64,000 nt of DNA, taken from positions 62,001 through 126,000 of the forward strand of contig OZ243922.1 in NCBI GenBank assembly GCA_965213905.1. The letters run 5' to 3'. The stretch's first letter is position 1. Each line of letters opens with the position of its first letter. A model generated the notes under the pieces. That model saw only the letters and a list, made by a program, of their open reading frames with translations. It did not search any database and had not been told where the DNA came from. This DNA is from SIRX01 sp965213905 (GTDB taxonomy: Bacteria > Actinomycetota > Rubrobacteria > Rubrobacterales > Rubrobacteraceae). A program made the position numbers and the translations under genes. Positions 44,505 to 51,873 of the stretch are shown here, one piece after another.

Positions 44505-44517
44505 TATACTGCGGGGT
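44505..44517 (+). promoter_or_regulatory. leaderless-type promoter of rsiG
   Basis: TATACT (44505-44510) stands exactly seven bases before the GTG start of the next gene, the spacing of actinobacterial leaderless promoters. No ribosome binding site fits between them. No clear -35 is seen. Confidence 0.65.
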
Positions 44518-44817
44518 GTGATCTTTGACGAGCCTGCAAACAGTGGTCTTGAGGGTTTGAATTGGGACGACAGCCCGGACCTGACGGCGGTCTCCGAAGA
44601 GGACCTCGCCCTGACGCTAGGAAAACTGGCAAAAGAAGAACGCGACATCAGTTACCGGAGGCGGATATTACAGGGAAGGATAGATCTGATAAGGGTCGAG
44701 CTCGTTAGAAGAGGCGAACCATCGCTTTCCCCCGAAGACCTGGCGCGGATCATGCTGGACACCGGGATGGAAAAAAGTGAAGTCGGAGAGCCGGAAGCCG
44801 GGGGGGCGGAAGTTTGA
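44518..44817 (+). CDS. rsiG: RsiG-type c-di-GMP-binding anti-sigma factor
   Basis: A 99-residue, mostly helical protein. Residues 41-56 match exactly the E(X)3S(X)2R(X)3Q(X)3D c-di-GMP motif known from Streptomyces RsiG: E41, S45, R48, Q52, D56. Streptomyces RsiG has two such motifs; this protein has one, the state described for Rubrobacter, where RsiG acts as a dimer. With c-di-GMP, RsiG holds the sigma factor WhiG inactive. No whiG gene is in this window. GTG 44518 is seven bases behind TATACT, so the mRNA is probably leaderless. The FHA gene follows in a TTGA overlap. Confidence 0.85.
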   Translation: MIFDEPANSGLEGLNWDDSPDLTAVSEEDLALTLGKLAKEERDISYRRRILQGRIDLIRVELVRRGEPSLSPEDLARIMLDTGMEKSEVGEPEAGGAEV

Positions 44818-45266
44818 GCTATTGTCCTGAGTGCGGGGCTGATAACGGCGACGACGCGAAGTTCTGTGAGAAATGCGGAACACGCCTGCCGCACGCTGAC
44901 TCTACCGTATCTTATTCACCAAGCTTCGTGGATGGCGAAGAGGTTTTGCCGGAAGAAGGACTCCACGACGTCGCCTCGCTAATCGAGTTGGATCAGGTCG
45001 AGGGCGCGGCCGGCCGGAGGATGCACGACATAGGGGAAGAGGTCGTAACCGTGGGACGCAGCCCCGAGTGCAGCATCTTTCTCGACGACGTGACGGTCTC
45101 GCGCGAGCACGCCGAGATTCAAAGGGGTGGCCAGGGTTTCAGGATACGCGACGTGAGCAGCCTGAACGGAACGTACGTCAACCGGGTCCGCGTAGATACG
45201 GTAGACCTGCGGAACGGAGACGAGATACAAGTCGGAAAGTACCGCTTTAAATTCGTAGTCACGTAG
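44814..45266 (+). CDS. zinc-ribbon and FHA-domain protein (GarA/OdhI-like)
   Basis: An N-terminal zinc ribbon (CPECGADN and CEKCGTRL) is followed by a linker and a C-terminal FHA domain (VTVGRSPECSIFLDDVTVSREHAEI, SSLNGTYVN, GDEIQVGKYRF; about residues 70-150) that binds phosphothreonine. 150 residues. In Mycobacterium and Corynebacterium the FHA protein GarA/OdhI, which controls 2-oxoglutarate metabolism, precedes an FtsR-like MerR gene as here. The zinc ribbon takes the place of the phosphorylated N-terminal tail, whose ETTSV motif is absent. Confidence 0.85.
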   Translation: MSYCPECGADNGDDAKFCEKCGTRLPHADSTVSYSPSFVDGEEVLPEEGLHDVASLIELDQVEGAAGRRMHDIGEEVVTVGRSPECSIFLDDVTVSREHAEIQRGGQGFRIRDVSSLNGTYVNRVRVDTVDLRNGDEIQVGKYRFKFVVT

Positions 45267-45348
45267 ACGTAGATGGTCTTTTGCTTTCAAAGGAGCTTCT
45301 AGCCAATCTAGCCAAAGCACCGGCAACGAGTGATAGGAGTGAACGCAA

Positions 45349-46227
45349 GTGGAGAACGACAATACCATGGATAATCTGGGAGACCCCGCCGACGAACAGT
45401 TCCAGGCAACACCCTTACCGGAAACTCTACCGGATCCACCGGAACAAACCTTCAACCCGGCCAGAGCGGAAGAGGAAAGCGTGTCGGGCCGGGAGGCAGC
45501 GGGCCTGGAGGCGGCGGGCCGGGAGCAACAGCAGGAGGCCTTAAAGGAGAGGCCGATACCGGGTAGCCGGGTCGCAAAAGCCACGTATACCATAGGCGAA
45601 GTCGTGGATCGTTTAAAGCCGGATTTCCCGGCATTATCTGTGAGTAAAATCCGTTATTTGGAGCGCCGGCGCCTGATCAACCTGAGCCGAACCCACGGCG
45701 GGTACAGGCTTTTCTCCGAACAAGACGTCGAGCTCTTGAAATACATCCTGACACTCCAGGAGGAAGAATACCTCCCCCTGAAAGTCATTAAGAAGCGCAT
45801 CGAAGGTGGGGCGCCGATACCCTCCTCCCAACAATCCACCAACGAACTCTCCCGAGTTCTAGAAGACCGCACCTACACCCGCGAGGAACTGGCCGATTCC
45901 CTCGAAGCAGACCCGCGCTTTGTCGAAGACCTTATCTCCGTGGGCGTTATCGGCCGCAACGGCTCGCTTACCCAACGCGACGCCGAAATAGCCCGCATGG
46001 CGCTGGAGATGGCGAAATACTCCATACAACCTCGTCACCTGCGCGGCATCATGGCCGCCGTCGAACGTGAAGCCGCCATGTTCAAGCAGATACTAAACCC
46101 CGAGCTCCGTAGCGGTGACGAGCATCGGGTCAACGAAGCTATGGGCAAAGCCCGAAACCTGGCGGCCGTAGACTCCCGGCTAAAAGAACTTATGATGTCC
46201 AACGTGATCGACACCTTCGCGCCATAA
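45349..46227 (+). CDS. MerR-family regulator, FtsR-like
   Basis: Residues about 1-72 are a Glu/Pro/Ala-rich, probably disordered leader; the MerR winged helix follows (TYTIGEVVDRL, VSKIRYLERRRLINLSRTHGGYRLFSEQDVELL, about 76-125), then a helical effector or dimer region. FtsR of Corynebacterium activates ftsZ and lies behind the FHA gene, as here. 292 residues, longer than the founding members because of the leader. GTG 45349 follows AGGAG. The DNA target is inferred. Confidence 0.82.
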   Translation: MENDNTMDNLGDPADEQFQATPLPETLPDPPEQTFNPARAEEESVSGREAAGLEAAGREQQQEALKERPIPGSRVAKATYTIGEVVDRLKPDFPALSVSKIRYLERRRLINLSRTHGGYRLFSEQDVELLKYILTLQEEEYLPLKVIKKRIEGGAPIPSSQQSTNELSRVLEDRTYTREELADSLEADPRFVEDLISVGVIGRNGSLTQRDAEIARMALEMAKYSIQPRHLRGIMAAVEREAAMFKQILNPELRSGDEHRVNEAMGKARNLAAVDSRLKELMMSNVIDTFAP

Positions 46228-46275
46228 AGCCATAAACCAGTATGTAAACCCGGATAGAGAGGCTGGACCACCCAC

Positions 46276-46821
46276 ATGGCAGATCCCTCCGCACGGACGA
46301 TAGAGCAGTTTATCCGCACGGTGCCGGACTACCCCGAGCCCGGCATCTCTTTTAAAGACATAACCCCGCTTATTGAAGACGGACCCGCCATGCACGAGGC
46401 GACCGACGTTCTGGCCCGGGCCGTGGACCACCTCGACTACGACCGCGTCTTCTCCGCTGAAGCCCGGGGTTTCGTGTTCGGAACGGCGCTGGCCTATAAA
46501 GTCGAAAAAGGCCTCGTGATGGCCCGCAAGCCGAACAAGCTGCCCCGCGAAACCATCTCCGCATCCTATGAATTGGAATACGGCACCGATACCCTCGAAG
46601 CCCACGCAGACTCGATACCGGAAGGCTCCCGGGTGCTCGTAACCGACGACCTCCTCGCCACCGGCGGCACCGCCCGCGCCATGTGCGAACTCGTCGAAAA
46701 CGCCGGCGGCATCGTCGCGGGCGTAGCATTCCTGATCGAACTAAGCTACCTCGAAGGCCGCGAAAAACTCGCCGGCTACGAAGTGATCTCCATAATAGAC
46801 TACGATGCCCCAAACAAATAA
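46276..46821 (+). CDS. apt: adenine phosphoribosyltransferase
   Basis: Salvages adenine to AMP. PDYPEPGISFKDITPLI at residues 17-33, FSAEARGFVFGTALAYK and the PRPP loop VLVTDDLLATGGTARAM are the Apt signatures. 181 residues. ATG 46276 with GAGAGGCTGG upstream. The gene's end overlaps the following recombinase gene by 17 bases. Confidence 0.95.
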   Translation: MADPSARTIEQFIRTVPDYPEPGISFKDITPLIEDGPAMHEATDVLARAVDHLDYDRVFSAEARGFVFGTALAYKVEKGLVMARKPNKLPRETISASYELEYGTDTLEAHADSIPEGSRVLVTDDLLATGGTARAMCELVENAGGIVAGVAFLIELSYLEGREKLAGYEVISIIDYDAPNK

Positions 46822-47767
46822 CCTTCCCGAACCCGCCAACCCACGCCCACCAACCACCCAGCCAGCCGGAGACCCCACATCCCGCCTCCTAGAAGTCTAC
46901 CTCCGCACCCTGACCAGCCCCCAAACCAAAAAAACGTATAATACAGAGATAGGCATGTTTCTGGCATACCTGGGAGACGAGCTAGGGAAAGATCTAGAGG
47001 GAACGACACCGGAGGACCTCTCGGTGTACAGGGAACATTTGATAACCAACTACGCTCCGGCGACAGCGGCAAAAAAGCTAACGACCATGCGGAGGTTTCT
47101 CACCTTCGCGTACATGGGCGGTATCACCACCGTAAACCCCGAGGCCCTCAAATTCTTCGCCAAAAGCCCCAAAGTCCGCCAGGACCCCTCGTACAACATC
47201 CTCACCGAAGAAGAGCTCTCGAAGATGCTGAACGCCGCTCGGATCAACAACTACCGGGATTACGTGTTGCTGGCCGTCATGTCTGGGTGCGGCCTCCGGG
47301 AAGCAGAGGTTATAGGCATAAGAGTAGGAGACTTTCAGGAAGTGGGGGAGGACCAAATCCTGCTTCGGGTGAGAGGTAAGGGAGACAAGATCCGGAACGT
47401 CCCAACCTCCCCCGACCTCTGGCAGCTCGTTCAGCGCTACGTCGTGCTGACAAAGCGCAGCTTCACCTCCCACGCCGACGCCCGCAAACCACTCTTCGCC
47501 TCAAGAGAAGGCAAAGACAAACCCCTCACGACCCGCATGGTCCGCTATCTCGTAAAGAAATACGCCAACACCGCCGGCATAACCAAAGCTATAAGCCCGC
47601 ACTCCATCCGCCACACCGTCGGCACCAACATGGCCGTAAACGAAGCTCCTCTACTTATAATACAACAGTTCCTCGGGCACGAAGATCCTAAGACAACCAT
47701 GAGATACATAAGGCGAGCCGAGGAACTGGCAAGTAAGGCGTATAAGTACAATACATTGCCTTTGTAG
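46805..47767 (+). CDS. tyrosine recombinase (Xer-like)
   Basis: Phage-integrase-family recombinase of 320 residues. A SAM-like core-binding domain (about residues 25-115, LEVYLRTLTSPQTKKTYNTEI) precedes the catalytic domain with Arg in GCGLREAEV, Lys in RGKGDKIR, HSIRH, GHEDPKTT and the nucleophile Tyr in MRYIRR. All catalytic positions are present. ATG 46805 lies inside apt. Base use is richer in A than the housekeeping genes upstream. It may be the chromosome-dimer Xer enzyme or an integrase at the edge of the accessory region. Confidence 0.85.
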   Translation: MPQTNNLPEPANPRPPTTQPAGDPTSRLLEVYLRTLTSPQTKKTYNTEIGMFLAYLGDELGKDLEGTTPEDLSVYREHLITNYAPATAAKKLTTMRRFLTFAYMGGITTVNPEALKFFAKSPKVRQDPSYNILTEEELSKMLNAARINNYRDYVLLAVMSGCGLREAEVIGIRVGDFQEVGEDQILLRVRGKGDKIRNVPTSPDLWQLVQRYVVLTKRSFTSHADARKPLFASREGKDKPLTTRMVRYLVKKYANTAGITKAISPHSIRHTVGTNMAVNEAPLLIIQQFLGHEDPKTTMRYIRRAEELASKAYKYNTLPL

Positions 47768-47818
47768 GATCCACTGCGGGCTACTAGACTCCCGGCGTAG
47801 AAGCGTTCTCGTGGACTC

Positions 47819-48484
47819 TTACGGATCCTTACAAATGACGTAGAGGCGGTTGAGCCCCCATTGGGTAAGAAAATACTTCCTGGTCATTGACGAAAAACCA
47901 GCTCCCGCCGAGAGCTTACGGACCTCTTTCTCAGTAACGAAGTCTTCCTCGTCCTCCTCCATCTCCCTGAGTAGGTCTATGTCGTATTGAACGCCCAAGA
48001 AGCGGGCATGGACCCGCGTTATGCGGTGGATGAGCCACGCAGCCGGAGGAGTGGTCATAGTCAAAACTAGCCGGCCCCCGGGCTTTAGAACCCGGTGCAT
48101 CTCAGCTAGCTCAGCTTTTCTTAGAGGCTTCGGTATGTGGTGCAGCACAGCGATCAAGGAGACCGAATCGAATGAAGCATCCGGGAAGGGCAGCCTGGTG
48201 AGATCATCGAAGACTTGTCCCTCATCCAGGCCGTCATAGTGGACCACATCTATGCCCAAGCCATGCTCGTCGAGGTACTCATTTACGAACCGGTTGTAGG
48301 GACCGCAGCCGACATCCAACGTGTAGCCTTTGACCTCTCTAGCCGCATAGTCGAATCTTTCAGAGGCTCTAGAAGAGAGTCCCCACTTTTTATGCTGACC
48401 CACCCTGAAAGGCATAATAGCCCGTAGTGGGAAGGTCGCGAAGTCCACCACTCTCTGGACTGCGCTACGTGTTTTTCTGGCCAC
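47819..48484 (-). CDS. class I SAM-dependent methyltransferase
   Basis: Methyltransf_11-type fold: motif I LDVGCGPYNRFVNEYLDE near residue 57, the acidic GIDVVHYDG, FDSVSLIAVLHHIPKPLRKAELAEMHRVLKPGG region (about residues 104-140). 221 residues. A basic N-terminus (MARKTRSAVQRV) may touch a membrane or RNA. It is the first reverse-strand gene, convergent with the recombinase and divergent from the DUF6077-like gene. Such enzymes often methylate envelope glycans or quinones; substrate unknown. Confidence 0.82.
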   Translation of the reverse strand: MARKTRSAVQRVVDFATFPLRAIMPFRVGQHKKWGLSSRASERFDYAAREVKGYTLDVGCGPYNRFVNEYLDEHGLGIDVVHYDGLDEGQVFDDLTRLPFPDASFDSVSLIAVLHHIPKPLRKAELAEMHRVLKPGGRLVLTMTTPPAAWLIHRITRVHARFLGVQYDIDLLREMEEDEEDFVTEKEVRKLSAGAGFSSMTRKYFLTQWGLNRLYVICKDP

Positions 48485-48773
48485 TTTCCTCCTCTTCGTA
48501 CTATCTCATCGCAAGGGACATAATACGCTAAGATACCGAACCAAGGTTGGAGGGCACCAAAGAACTTCAAGTCCGTATACAAGAGTACAGAATTTCTGCA
48601 AGACGGGCAAGGAAAGCAATGCTAATATATCTCAGTCCTAATGTTCCTTCTGGACATCTGGGCAAACAGGGATATGAACCTCTGCGCGACCCATTCGCCG
48701 CAGATGAAGGTCTGTGACTCACTAGTAGTAAAGAATAGGAGGGCATGGTACCAATGGGTGATCGGCTGTTGGG

Positions 48774-50852
48774 TTGAAGCGCTTGGTAAACTTGGTGAGA
48801 AAAACGCTCTACCGACTGCAATCTTCCCCGGTCACTCACAAGAGCCTTCAAGGCGAAAGGGGACGGGCATGGCTGCCCCGCAACTGCGAGAGGCTGCTGG
48901 ACCTCGCCGTGGTCTTGCTGGCCACGTGGACGGTCGTCTACCATGTCTGCTTGATACTACGGCTCAGTGTACCGTGGGCTGTCGGCCTCGAGGTGCTCGC
49001 ACTGGTAGGTGCGGGCGTCTTGCTGTGGTGGCTAAAACAGCGTCCGGGTTACTCCACCATTACTCCAGAGACAAGCCCGGATGAGAGCCCGGCAGTGGGC
49101 TCCCGGCCAGCGATCGTGAAATTGTCGCGTCTGGAGAACCTCGTTCTCGCGGTGGTGCTGATATCCGGAGCCAGTGCGGCTATGCTAGTCGCGGTCGAAG
49201 CTTGGTGGCCCCTCGTTTCTACACTGTGGCTTATCGCGGCTTTCTCGGGGACGGTTTGGGCCGCGCTGCGCTACCGGCTCGCGGGGTCCGACTCGGTGGA
49301 ATACGACAACGGCTCTGGGCAGACGGGAGCCGTTGTGGCTTTGGCATGGGGACTCGCGCTCGCTGTGCTCTCGATGTTTACCTTTTTGTCCAACCCGGAT
49401 GACGTCTATTATGTCAACCTTTCGCAGTGGGTAGCCGACCGTGGCACCTTCCCACTGCGCGATACGATCTTCTCCAACCTCGCCTTTCCAATGTCCAGCT
49501 GGCCGCCGATGGCCTCGTACGATGCGCTGGTCGGAACGCTAGCAGGGCTGAGCGGTGTCAAGGCGGCATCTATCGCTTACCTCGGCGTGCCTCCGGTGGC
49601 GACTTTCCTATCCGTGCTCGCACTGTGGCGGCTGCTGCAAACGTGGCGAGTCAGAGCCACCGCCGTCGCCCTATCGCTGGCGCTGGTGTTCTTGCTCTTC
49701 GATGGAGGCCCGGGCTACGCGGCGCCGGGCAACCTGTTCCTGACCCGGCTGTGGCAGGGTAAAGTAATCCTGTTGTGCTTGCTGGTTCCTCTTCTGCTGG
49801 TCTACGCGTTGCGCTATGTCGAGCAACCCACGAAGACTCGTGCAGGGTGGCTGCTCGCCGGGGGAGCGGCGGCTGTTGGGTTGAGCACCACGGCGATATT
49901 CCTTGTGCCACTGATCGCCCTGTGTGGCGCGGCGCCGCTGCTCTTTCGCCGGTCGGGTTGGGCGGCGGCGTCGCTCGGGTTCTTCGCGATGGCGGCATAT
50001 CCTCTCGCAGCGGGTGCGGTAACGCTGGCGGTAGACGGAAAATCCGCGGACTTCTTCGGTGTACGCAAGCTGTTTCGCTTTGACCCGGCATGGTTCGGGC
50101 AGGAGATCTTCCGTAACGGCCCGCTGGCGTTGGTCGCGGTGTTCGCCGTGCTCGTAGGCGCGCTGCTGGTCCCGCACCGGGCGGCGCGTGTAACCACGGG
50201 CCTGGCGGTGGTAATTGTCGGCGTGACGTTCGTGCCGGGCGTCACGCAGCTTTCATACGACCTCATTGGGCTCGGCCCGACACTGTGGCGGGTGTCGTGG
50301 ATCGCCTCGATCGCCGCCCTCGTCGGTGTACTCGGCGCCCGGCTCGCAACGTCTATGAGGGATGTCGATAAAGCGTGCATTGCGCCCCTTGCCCTGATGC
50401 TCGCGATCGTGCTGTTCGGACTGCCGATCTGGTCGGGGCAGCCTGGAGTCTCGCTCGATAGTAGCCTGGGTTGGAAGCGTCCAGTTGAATCCGTCGAGAC
50501 CGCAGAGCGTGTGCTGGACATCGCCCGTCCCGGCGACGTCATCTTGGCACCCGGCGACACTTCGCTCACCATCGCTGTGCTTACCACCCGGGTGAAGACG
50601 GTCGCACCGCGCGACTACTTCATGTACTACCTGCGCAACGACCCGGACTTCCACTACGATGAGCGCATGACCCTTTTCGAATTTGCCAATGCTGGTACCG
50701 TGTACACATATGAGGTCGCCAGCGCGCTGTCACTGCTGGATGTTAAGTACGTCTGCCTGCCAACCAGTTGGCAGGAACGCACCACCTTCCTCCGAGCAGA
50801 GGGTTATGTCCCCGCCATCAGCTCTACGACACAAACATGCTTCGTGCGCTAA
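48774..50852 (+). CDS. large polytopic membrane protein (DUF6077-like)
   Basis: 692 residues with at least twelve hydrophobic segments from about residue 45 to 560 and a polar C-terminal domain of about 120 residues. Landmarks are the FLSNPDDVYYVNLSQWVADRG loop and RLWQGKVILLCLLVPLLL, features of actinobacterial DUF6077 proteins that resemble GT-C glycosyltransferases in layout. I cannot name a reaction. TTG 48774 is the longest start; a later start is possible. G/C pattern and codon choice (more CTG, GTG, GCG) differ from the core genes, in keeping with transfer. Confidence 0.7.
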   Translation: MKRLVNLVRKTLYRLQSSPVTHKSLQGERGRAWLPRNCERLLDLAVVLLATWTVVYHVCLILRLSVPWAVGLEVLALVGAGVLLWWLKQRPGYSTITPETSPDESPAVGSRPAIVKLSRLENLVLAVVLISGASAAMLVAVEAWWPLVSTLWLIAAFSGTVWAALRYRLAGSDSVEYDNGSGQTGAVVALAWGLALAVLSMFTFLSNPDDVYYVNLSQWVADRGTFPLRDTIFSNLAFPMSSWPPMASYDALVGTLAGLSGVKAASIAYLGVPPVATFLSVLALWRLLQTWRVRATAVALSLALVFLLFDGGPGYAAPGNLFLTRLWQGKVILLCLLVPLLLVYALRYVEQPTKTRAGWLLAGGAAAVGLSTTAIFLVPLIALCGAAPLLFRRSGWAAASLGFFAMAAYPLAAGAVTLAVDGKSADFFGVRKLFRFDPAWFGQEIFRNGPLALVAVFAVLVGALLVPHRAARVTTGLAVVIVGVTFVPGVTQLSYDLIGLGPTLWRVSWIASIAALVGVLGARLATSMRDVDKACIAPLALMLAIVLFGLPIWSGQPGVSLDSSLGWKRPVESVETAERVLDIARPGDVILAPGDTSLTIAVLTTRVKTVAPRDYFMYYLRNDPDFHYDERMTLFEFANAGTVYTYEVASALSLLDVKYVCLPTSWQERTTFLRAEGYVPAISSTTQTCFVR

Positions 50853-51246
50853 CGTTCGTAATAAGTGTAGAGGGAAGATTTAAATTGCACCCTTTTGGAA
50901 GAGATAAATAGCACCCTCAGCCCCGAAGCAAACTATCAAGAAATACGTAAGAGACAACGGATTACTGAATAAACTTAAAGCTAAACTGTAGTGTGAGAAC
51001 TTCCGCGGAACATATGGCGCAGTCTTATCACAGGCGAGCTCCTTGTTGAGGGTTGGAGGGTTGATTACCAATTAAGCTACTCTCCGAAACGCAGATGGCC
51101 GTCCGACCCAAAAACGCTCGATATGGGGACTGATCCCGATTGTCCCGATAATAGGTCTCTAAACACAGGAGAGTAATCCCGAAACCCCGTCCCGATTGGA
51201 AAGTCCCGATATTTACCTGGAAGAAGGTTTTTGGGACAATGCAGTT
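50853..51246. other. 394-bp gene-free stretch with recombinase-proximal repeats
   Basis: AT-richer than its surroundings up to about 51070. No credible coding frame on either strand. The right end holds the five TCCCGA repeats annotated separately, just before the serine recombinase gene. Confidence 0.6.
51134..51210 (+). repeat. five TCCCGAT/TCCCGAA repeats before the serine recombinase
   Basis: TCCCGAT at 51134, 51143, 51190 and 51204, and TCCCGAA at 51177, all in the same direction, with start-to-start distances of 9, 34, 13 and 14 bases. They end 37 bases before the recombinase start. They may form the crossover or control site of the recombinase. Confidence 0.55.
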
Positions 51247-51822
51247 GTGAAGGTCGGCTACATTCGCACATCCAAGAAGGATCAGAACCCCGAGCTGCAG
51301 AGGCGGGATCTCCTGGCGGCCGGCTGCGAGAAGATCTTCGAGGAGCAGATCTCATCCCGGAAGGCGGCTCGGCCCGAGATGCGTGCCGCGCTGGAGTTCT
51401 GTCGGGAAGGCGACGAGCTGGTGGTATGGAAGCTCGACAGGTTCGGCCGCTCACTGCAAGAGCTGATCGAGTTGGTGGGCGTCCTCAAGGAGCGGGGCGT
51501 GGAGTTCGTCTCGTTACGGGAGTCTCTGGACACTACGACGCCCGGAGGGAAACTCGTGTTCCACGTCTTCGGGGCCGTAGCTGAGTTCGAGCGGGATCTG
51601 ATTCTGGAGAGGACGATGGCGGGTCTCGAAGCAGCGAAGGCTAGGGGACGGTACGGCGGTAGACCGCGGGCACTGGACGAGGGTAAGGCGAAGTTGGCGC
51701 GGAGACTCAAAGAGGAGGGCGAGCATTCAGTGGAAGAGATCTGCTCTATGTTGGGTGTCGGGAGGTCGACCCTGTACAGGTATCTAAACGAGGATAGCGC
51801 CGACAGGGAGGCTCCAGAGTGA
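51247..51822 (+). CDS. serine recombinase (resolvase/invertase family)
   Basis: Small serine recombinase of 191 residues. The catalytic domain begins VKVGYIRTSKKDQNPELQRRDL with nucleophile Ser9, has the KLDRFGRSLQELIE motif, the long dimer helix (EFERDLILERTMAGLEAAKARG) and a C-terminal Hin-like helix-turn-helix (SVEEICSMLGVGRSTLYRYL). GTG 51247 gives the standard start; the frame is open to TTG 51196. The 11-bp sequence repeated beyond the CHAT gene overlaps its stop codon. Complete and probably active. Confidence 0.9.
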   Translation: MKVGYIRTSKKDQNPELQRRDLLAAGCEKIFEEQISSRKAARPEMRAALEFCREGDELVVWKLDRFGRSLQELIELVGVLKERGVEFVSLRESLDTTTPGGKLVFHVFGAVAEFERDLILERTMAGLEAAKARGRYGGRPRALDEGKAKLARRLKEEGEHSVEEICSMLGVGRSTLYRYLNEDSADREAPE

Positions 51823-51829
51823 CCCCTTT
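51819..51829 (+). repeat. 11-bp direct repeat, left copy
   Basis: GTGACCCCTTT, overlapping the serine recombinase stop codon. An identical copy lies at 54651-54661, on the far side of the CHAT gene. Confidence 0.6.
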
Positions 51830-51873
51830 GCAAGACAGATACAACGGCGAAGACGTAACTATAGGCCTCTGCG

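Noticed and set aside
44297..44517. Possible tRNA or known riboswitch in the gap after der
   Set aside because: No cloverleaf or TPsiC-like arm could be built, and no known riboswitch consensus was recognised; only one strong hairpin is supported.
48641..49084. 147-codon frame overlapping the start of the large membrane protein gene
   Set aside because: Arg/Gly-rich shadow frame; the membrane protein frame is far longer and has clear transmembrane structure.
50880..51071. 63-codon reverse-strand frame with a hydrophobic stretch
   Set aside because: No ribosome binding site, no coding pattern, AT-rich intergenic DNA; hydrophobicity is expected from the base composition.
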